A model generated the notes under the pieces. That model was not told where the DNA came from and did no database searches. It saw only the letters and a program-made list of their open reading frames with translations. 64,000 bases of DNA from Flavobacterium lindanitolerans (GTDB lineage: Bacteria; Bacteroidota; Bacteroidia; Flavobacteriales; Flavobacteriaceae). Position 1 is the stretch's first letter. Each line of letters begins with the position of its first letter. Shown piece after piece: positions 59,262-64,000 of the stretch. The stretch is taken from positions 62,001 through 126,000 of the forward strand of contig NZ_PJND01000007.1 in the NCBI RefSeq assembly GCF_002846575.1. The letters are read 5' to 3'. The position numbers were made by a program, and so were the translations under genes.

Positions 59262-61292
59262 ATGAAAATATTGAAATTCCCGTTAGCTAGAATTACCATC
59301 TGGTTTGTTCTAGGAGTACTCGCCGCATTTTATTTTGAACCGATTCCACTACTCTCCCTGATTCTTTGCGGAGTCAGTATCCTCCTTTTTGGAACGGCCT
59401 TTTATTTTTCCGGAAAAGACTTTATTCAGAAGTCCTATTTTGGCTATGTAACCTATTTTGTTTTTTTCTGCATTGGAATTACTACCCATGCTATTCATAA
59501 TGAAAGGCTTTCCAAATATCATTATGGGCATAAATTAGACGGACATACACATTCCGTAGAGGTAGTCCTTCTTGAAAAACTCAGGAGCAATCCCTACAAC
59601 CACCGTTATATTGCTAAAGTTACCGCAATCGATTCGGCAATAGCCGAAGGCAAAATTGTGCTTCAGGTCAAAAAAGAAAATCTGCCACAGGATTTTCCTG
59701 TAGGAACAAGGCTTTTGATTACAGGAACCATCTACGAACCCCAGGCACCTGGAAATCCACACCAATTTGACTATAAAAAGTATTTGGCATTTAAATCTGT
59801 TTATGGGCAAATGTATGCTGATGTATCCACAATACAAATAAGCCCGAAAAAAGAAAAAAACATTTGGTATTATGCTGCAGATTTTCGAAATACCATTATC
59901 AAAAACCTTAAAGATTCCGGATTTAGAAACGAAGAGCTTAACGTAGCCGTAGCCTTAATTTTAGGGCAGCAACAGGACATTTCTCCGGAACTGATGAAAG
60001 ATTATCAGTTTGCCGGTGCCGTGCATATCTTGTCGGTGTCCGGACTTCATGTAGGATGCCTGATGCTTTTTATCGGGTTTCTTCTCAGTCCTTTACCCAA
60101 AAGCAAAACAGGAAATATTCTAAGACTAGCTATTCTCTTGTCTTTTCTTTGGGTTTTTGCCTTGATAGCCAACTTTTCACCATCGGTTACGCGTTCTGTG
60201 GTTATGTTCAGCTTTGTAGCCGTAGGGAAATATGCCCGGCGTAAAACCAATATTTACCACACGCTTTTGGTTTCTGTTTTTATGATACTGCTGTTTGAAC
60301 CCTCCTTTATCTTTGACGTAGGATTTCAGCTTAGTTATAGTGCCCTGTTTTTTATTGTATGGTTACAGCCATTGTTCAGTTCCTTATGGCAACCTAAAAA
60401 TAAAATCGGAAAGTATTTTTGGGACATACTTACCGTTTCGTTGGCAGCCCAGATGGGTACTTTCCCACTAAGCCTTTATTATTTCCATCAATTCCCCGGA
60501 CTGTTCTTTATAACTAACCTTCTTATTCTTCCATTATTGGGAATTATAATGGCTCTGGGTGTTTTTGTGATGTTGTGGGCTTCTTTTAGCAGTGTACCGT
60601 CCTTTCTTGTCAAATGCCTGGAATGGAGCCTTTATATCCTGAATAAGATAATTAGTAAGGTTGCTTCTTTTGAATCTTTCGTGTTTCAGGACATTCCTTT
60701 CAATTGGCAAATGTTGGTAACGTGCTACTTACTTTTGTTTACCGCTGTTTTTTGGCTCAAAAAACCAAATTTCAAAAAACTTGCCTTTGCACTGGCGAGT
60801 ATAATTTTGTTTCAACTGGCTTACCTGGGAAATAGATACTTTACAAAAAACCATGAAGAACTGATAGTATTTAATGCCAAAAGGAATACAATTATTGCCC
60901 GGAAAAAAGGAGAGCAACTAACCGTTTTTAGCCATCAGGAATTATCGGAACAAACAATAAACTTCATCCTGAAACCTTATCTGGTTGGAAGTTTTAGCCG
61001 GATTGCTTCAACTGAAAAAATCGGGAATTTAATGTATTTCAATCAGAATAAAATTTTGGTCATTGACAGCCTTGGCGTTTTTCCTAAAAGCCAGCGGCCT
61101 GATATTATTATCCTGTCACAATCGCCAAAAATAAACCTTGAAAGGACTATACAAGATGCAAAGCCAAAAATGGTTGTTGCAGATGCTTCCAATTACCGGA
61201 CTGATGTGGAAAGATGGAAAATAACCTGCTTAAAAGAAAAAATCCCTTTTCACTCAACTGTTGAAAAGGGATTTTATAGTTTATCTAAATGA
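59262..61292 (+). CDS. comEC: ComEC/Rec2 family DNA uptake channel protein
   Basis: The protein is 676 residues from ATG 59262 (MKILKFPLARITIWFVLGVLAAF); a longer TTG frame at 59235 is unlikely. An N-terminal DUF4131-like region has TM helices and an OB-like soluble part (RYIAKVTAIDSAIAEGKIVLQV). The Competence domain shows VAVALILGQQQDI, FAGAVHILSVSGLHVGCLMLFIGF and ANFSPSVTRSVVMFSFVAVGKYARRKTNIYHTLL (in blocks). The C-terminus (about 520-676) has a degenerate beta-lactamase-like part without its metal His. Probably the inner-membrane channel for DNA uptake. Its last codons hold the terminator of the next gene. Confidence 0.92.
   Translation: MKILKFPLARITIWFVLGVLAAFYFEPIPLLSLILCGVSILLFGTAFYFSGKDFIQKSYFGYVTYFVFFCIGITTHAIHNERLSKYHYGHKLDGHTHSVEVVLLEKLRSNPYNHRYIAKVTAIDSAIAEGKIVLQVKKENLPQDFPVGTRLLITGTIYEPQAPGNPHQFDYKKYLAFKSVYGQMYADVSTIQISPKKEKNIWYYAADFRNTIIKNLKDSGFRNEELNVAVALILGQQQDISPELMKDYQFAGAVHILSVSGLHVGCLMLFIGFLLSPLPKSKTGNILRLAILLSFLWVFALIANFSPSVTRSVVMFSFVAVGKYARRKTNIYHTLLVSVFMILLFEPSFIFDVGFQLSYSALFFIVWLQPLFSSLWQPKNKIGKYFWDILTVSLAAQMGTFPLSLYYFHQFPGLFFITNLLILPLLGIIMALGVFVMLWASFSSVPSFLVKCLEWSLYILNKIISKVASFESFVFQDIPFNWQMLVTCYLLLFTAVFWLKKPNFKKLAFALASIILFQLAYLGNRYFTKNHEELIVFNAKRNTIIARKKGEQLTVFSHQELSEQTINFILKPYLVGSFSRIASTEKIGNLMYFNQNKILVIDSLGVFPKSQRPDIIILSQSPKINLERTIQDAKPKMVVADASNYRTDVERWKITCLKEKIPFHSTVEKGFYSLSK
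61233..61275 (-). terminator. Terminator of the thioredoxin gene inside the comEC 3' end
   Basis: AAAATCCCTTTTC (61239-61251) and GAAAAGGGATTTT (61263-61275) form a perfect 13-bp stem with an 11-nt loop. Read on the minus strand it ends in GGGATTTTTTCTTTT. It lies wholly within the last 20 codons of comEC. Confidence 0.8.
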
Positions 61293-61293
61293 T

Positions 61294-61755
61294 TTAGACT
61301 TTAATTAGCGGTAAAAGCTGCTCAGGAGTATGGTATCCTACAATAGGGCTCTTTACTTCTCCTTTGCTGTCAAAAATATACATTGACGGATAACCTTGTA
61401 CTTTCAGGAACATTGTAAAATCGTGAACCGCATTACGTCCTTTTCTGGTAGCATCGTATTTTGGGTTTGTATATTTTTTCCCTTTGTAATTCACTTCAGA
61501 ATCGCCTTCTGCATTAAATTTCACAGCATAGTAGTTAGCATTGATATAATCTGCTACTTCTTTTGCCTGAAAAGTATTCTTATCTAACATTTTACATGGT
61601 CCGCACCAATCTGTGTATACGTCCATAAAAATTGGTTTTGCTTTTTTCTTCTGTGCTGCCAAAGCCTGGTCTAATGTCATCCATTTGACTTCCTGAGCCT
61701 GAACTGCGGCCATAGAGCCTACAGCTAAAAATAGTGCTAAAAGTAATTTTTTCAT
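61294..61755 (-). CDS. Exported thioredoxin-family protein
   Basis: The protein is 153 residues from ATG 61755 (MKKLLLALFLAVGSMAAVQAQ, signal peptide). The active site DWCGPCKML lies at about 50-58, preceded by the strand PIFMDVYT and followed by the cis-Pro strand VQGYPSMYIFDSKGE. It has an insert (YKGKKYTNPKYDATRKGRNAVHD) between the two. Probably a periplasmic disulphide reductase; the substrate is unknown. It faces comEC with a 1-nt gap, and its terminator overlaps that gene. Confidence 0.93.
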   Translation of the reverse strand: MKKLLLALFLAVGSMAAVQAQEVKWMTLDQALAAQKKKAKPIFMDVYTDWCGPCKMLDKNTFQAKEVADYINANYYAVKFNAEGDSEVNYKGKKYTNPKYDATRKGRNAVHDFTMFLKVQGYPSMYIFDSKGEVKSPIVGYHTPEQLLPLIKV

Positions 61756-61798
61756 TTTTTTATAGTTTTTAAATATTGGGTTCAAAAATAGTGCCGTT

Positions 61799-63514
61799 TT
61801 AAGCGACGTTATTCTCTTTCATAACCTTGTTCAACCATTTCAGCATCAATAGCAATACAATAGCCGCCGCCAAAACCAATCCAAAGTTAAGGAAGAAGAA
61901 GTTTTCTTTTTGTGGCATCTCTTCCCAAAGAGAAGACAACATTCCTGAAAGTTTGTTTCCAACAGAAATAGCCAGGAAGAATCCACCCATCATCAGAGCA
62001 GTAATCCTTGGAGGCGATAATTTAGATACCAAAGAAAGCCCCATTGGCGATAAACACAACTCACCTATCGTGATTACACCATAAGAAGCGATTAGCCACC
62101 AGGAACTTGCTTTCATAGTCAGGTCGTTCGTTGCAAAAACAGCCCCTACCATTACCAAAGCTGATAAGGCAGTAATTACCAAACCGATAAAGATTTTTGT
62201 AGGTGTGCTCGGTTCTTTCTTTCTTCTTCTCAACCAGCTGAATACTCCTACCACCAACGGTGTCAAAACCACTACCCAGAATGGGTTGATAGACTGATAA
62301 AGTTCTGTTGAGTATAATTTTAAGTTTGTTCCTTTTGCCGGAATCTGGTCTCCAGGCAAAGTCGCGAAATATTTTCTTGATTTTTCTAACTGTCCTATTT
62401 CGCTTGAGTATTTTCCTTTTGCAATAATCTCTTCTTTAGAAACCGCCGGCATAGCAGCTTCTTTAGCGCGCATTTCTTCAATTGTCTTGTCAAATGTAGC
62501 CTGGTCTGCAGAAACGATATCATTGTTTACAACCACCTGTGCCATTCCTAATTTGTCAGCCACGTTAGAAACCGCTGTTGGCATATTTCTGTCTGTATGG
62601 TCTTCAGCCCAAACTGTTAAAGCATCACCATTTTGGTGGAAGATGGCGAAGAATAAGATAACGCAGGTAAATACAGCCAAAAGAGCCTTAATTGCTCTGC
62701 TTTCTTTAGCTTCTGCTTTAAACGCCAAATAAATAAAGAATCCTATTACCGGAATACATCCAATGATGAAGGCATCATTCGTATCAGAACCCAGGAAGTT
62801 GCCTGGTATCATGTATCCGATTATACCAAAAATAAACATTGGAAGAACTGTTAATCCCAAGATTTTTCCTGTTGACATATCGCCTTCTTTTACCGGCTTG
62901 ATTACGTCAACATGCTTTATGTGTTTTGTTCCGATTAAGAATACAACTACTCCAATCAACATTCCTACTCCGGCAGCAGCGAAAGCATGCCCCCATCCGT
63001 AGTTGATTCTCATGTAGGCTGCAACGAAATTACAGATAAATGCTCCTACGTTAATCCCCATGTAAAAGATGTTGTATCCGGCATCTTTTTTATCTTTCAT
63101 ATCATCACCGCTGTAAAGGTTTCCTACAAGCGTAGAGATATTCGGTTTAAAGAATCCGTTTCCTAAAATAATACAGAATAACGCAACATAGAAAGTTGTT
63201 ATACTATGGATTGACAGCAAAAAGTAACCTGTTGCCATCATCAATCCTCCCATGATGATTGACCTTCTGTATCCTAAAACTCTGTCAGCAAGCAATCCGC
63301 CAATAAAAGGAGTTAAGTACACCAGACCCAGATATGTTCCATAAATGTCGGATTTTTTAGCAGGGTCAAATCCCATACCTCCGTTGTTCCATCCGTCAAG
63401 CATGTAGAGGGAGAATATCCCGAGCATCAAATAATATCCAAATCTTTCCCACATTTCTGTGCCAAAGAGGTACCAAAGTCCTTTAGGGTGTGATCGCTTT
63501 ACTGTTGTTTCCAT
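61799..63514 (-). CDS. Peptide MFS transporter (POT/PTR family)
   Basis: A 571-residue inner membrane protein that imports di- and tripeptides with protons. N-terminal signature HPKGLWYLFGTEMWERFGYYLM contains the ExxER motif (EMWER), then GTYLGLVYLTPFIGGLLADRVLGYRRSI (family motif) and FYMGINVGAFICNFVAAY (PTR2 signature). About 14 helices, with a large loop insert of about 100 residues (AEDHTDRNMPTAVSNVADKLG... KGTNLKLYSTELY). It is followed by a second, similar gene upstream at the right edge (63540-64000), so the two form a tandem. Confidence 0.95.
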   Translation of the reverse strand: METTVKRSHPKGLWYLFGTEMWERFGYYLMLGIFSLYMLDGWNNGGMGFDPAKKSDIYGTYLGLVYLTPFIGGLLADRVLGYRRSIIMGGLMMATGYFLLSIHSITTFYVALFCIILGNGFFKPNISTLVGNLYSGDDMKDKKDAGYNIFYMGINVGAFICNFVAAYMRINYGWGHAFAAAGVGMLIGVVVFLIGTKHIKHVDVIKPVKEGDMSTGKILGLTVLPMFIFGIIGYMIPGNFLGSDTNDAFIIGCIPVIGFFIYLAFKAEAKESRAIKALLAVFTCVILFFAIFHQNGDALTVWAEDHTDRNMPTAVSNVADKLGMAQVVVNNDIVSADQATFDKTIEEMRAKEAAMPAVSKEEIIAKGKYSSEIGQLEKSRKYFATLPGDQIPAKGTNLKLYSTELYQSINPFWVVVLTPLVVGVFSWLRRRKKEPSTPTKIFIGLVITALSALVMVGAVFATNDLTMKASSWWLIASYGVITIGELCLSPMGLSLVSKLSPPRITALMMGGFFLAISVGNKLSGMLSSLWEEMPQKENFFFLNFGLVLAAAIVLLLMLKWLNKVMKENNVA

Positions 63515-63539
63515 TTATTATAGTTTAAGGTTAGTGTTA

Positions 63540-64000
63540 TTATCTTACTCCGTGCATTAATTTTTTCAGCATAGGATTTAGTGCTACTACAATCAATCCT
63601 GCTACAATAGGAACTATTGTAAAAATCAGGAAGAACGTACTCATGTCATACTCTTTAGTAATGCCTTCAATCATTCCTCCCAGTGAGCCTGCCAGTTTAT
63701 TCCCGATTGCAATCGCAAGATACCACATCCCGAACATAAATGCAATCATTCTCGCAGGCACCAGTTTACTTACATAGGAAAGGCCAACCGGCGACAGGCA
63801 TAATTCTCCCCAGGTATGGAAAAGATAGGCCAATATAAGCCAAATCATGCTTACTCTTACGGCTCCTGCTTCAGCTCCGGAAGGAATAACTCTTGCTCCA
63901 TAAGCCAAAATCGCAAATCCTAAGCCCATGATGATTAGACCCAGTCCGTATTTTACGGCAGCACTTGGGTTGTATTTGCTGTCCCACCATTTAGAGAACA
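63540..64000 (-). CDS. Second POT-family peptide transporter, C-terminal part
   Basis: The frame is open to the right edge, so about 153 C-terminal residues are visible. It begins FSKWWDSKYNPSAAVKYGLG and continues LCLSPVGLSYVSKLVPARMIAFMFGMWYLAIAIGNKLAGSLGG, which matches the same region of the neighbour (LCLSPMGLSLVSKL..). The final helices and short tail (LKKLMHGVR) are complete. The two transporters lie 25 nt apart on the same strand and are likely co-transcribed; they probably arose by duplication and may differ in substrate range. Confidence 0.9.
   Translation of the reverse strand, partial: FSKWWDSKYNPSAAVKYGLGLIIMGLGFAILAYGARVIPSGAEAGAVRVSMIWLILAYLFHTWGELCLSPVGLSYVSKLVPARMIAFMFGMWYLAIAIGNKLAGSLGGMIEGITKEYDMSTFFLIFTIVPIVAGLIVVALNPMLKKLMHGVR

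Overview
The window comes from a low-GC member of the Bacteroidota, most likely Flavobacterium or a close relative. The evidence is a type IX secretion (T9SS) and gliding gene set (PorT, PorP/SprF, a type B sorting-domain protein), two GLPGLI-family proteins, TamL, a DUF5686 protein, and repeated TAnnTTTG -7 promoter boxes with weak Shine-Dalgarno sequences. No rRNA, tRNA or CRISPR array was seen.

Layout. 1-9 kb: a TonB-receptor-like outer membrane protein (cut by the left edge) and a GLPGLI protein read leftwards, divergent from a histidine kinase/response regulator pair. Three GTTAAC blocks at exact 10-bp spacing lie between them. Then comes an AT-rich insert with hairpin elements, a candidate structured RNA (about 5178-5358), two small orphan genes and an IS1595-type insertion sequence, followed by a second GLPGLI paralogue. 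9-17.4 kb: deoxynucleoside kinase, membrane and soluble pyrophosphatases side by side, a DUF5686 protein and pyruvate dehydrogenase E1 beta. 17.4-22.4 kb: a strongly AT-rich island of small lipoproteins and membrane proteins mixed with broken genes. One remnant looks like the C-terminal tip of a polymorphic toxin and sits 2 nt before a putative immunity-type gene.

22.4-46 kb is mostly housekeeping: an MFS exporter; etfBA; a nucleotide-metabolism run (bifunctional nuclease, thyA, TonB-domain protein, 2TM protein, folA); ubiE-porT; an RNA methyltransferase divergent from tamL; fbaA; accD; a MacB-like permease; purH; the rod-shape operon mreB-mreC-mreD-pbp2-rodA; and a DNA/RNA endonuclease. 46-64 kb: a coiled-coil secreted protein; a T9SS triad (OmpA-type lipoprotein-like protein, PorP/SprF, type B CTD adhesin-like protein); a DppC-like permease; a tail-specific protease; surE-lpxB; an NlpC/P60 peptidase; comEC; a secreted thioredoxin; and two tandem peptide (POT) transporters, the last cut by the right edge.

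How the genes work together. The left end looks like a signal-responsive envelope module in which the two-component system probably controls itself and the GLPGLI/TonB-receptor operon through the shared repeats. The centre is core metabolism and cell shape. The two accessory insertions (about 4.9-8.0 kb and 17.4-22.4 kb) hold nearly everything unexplained.
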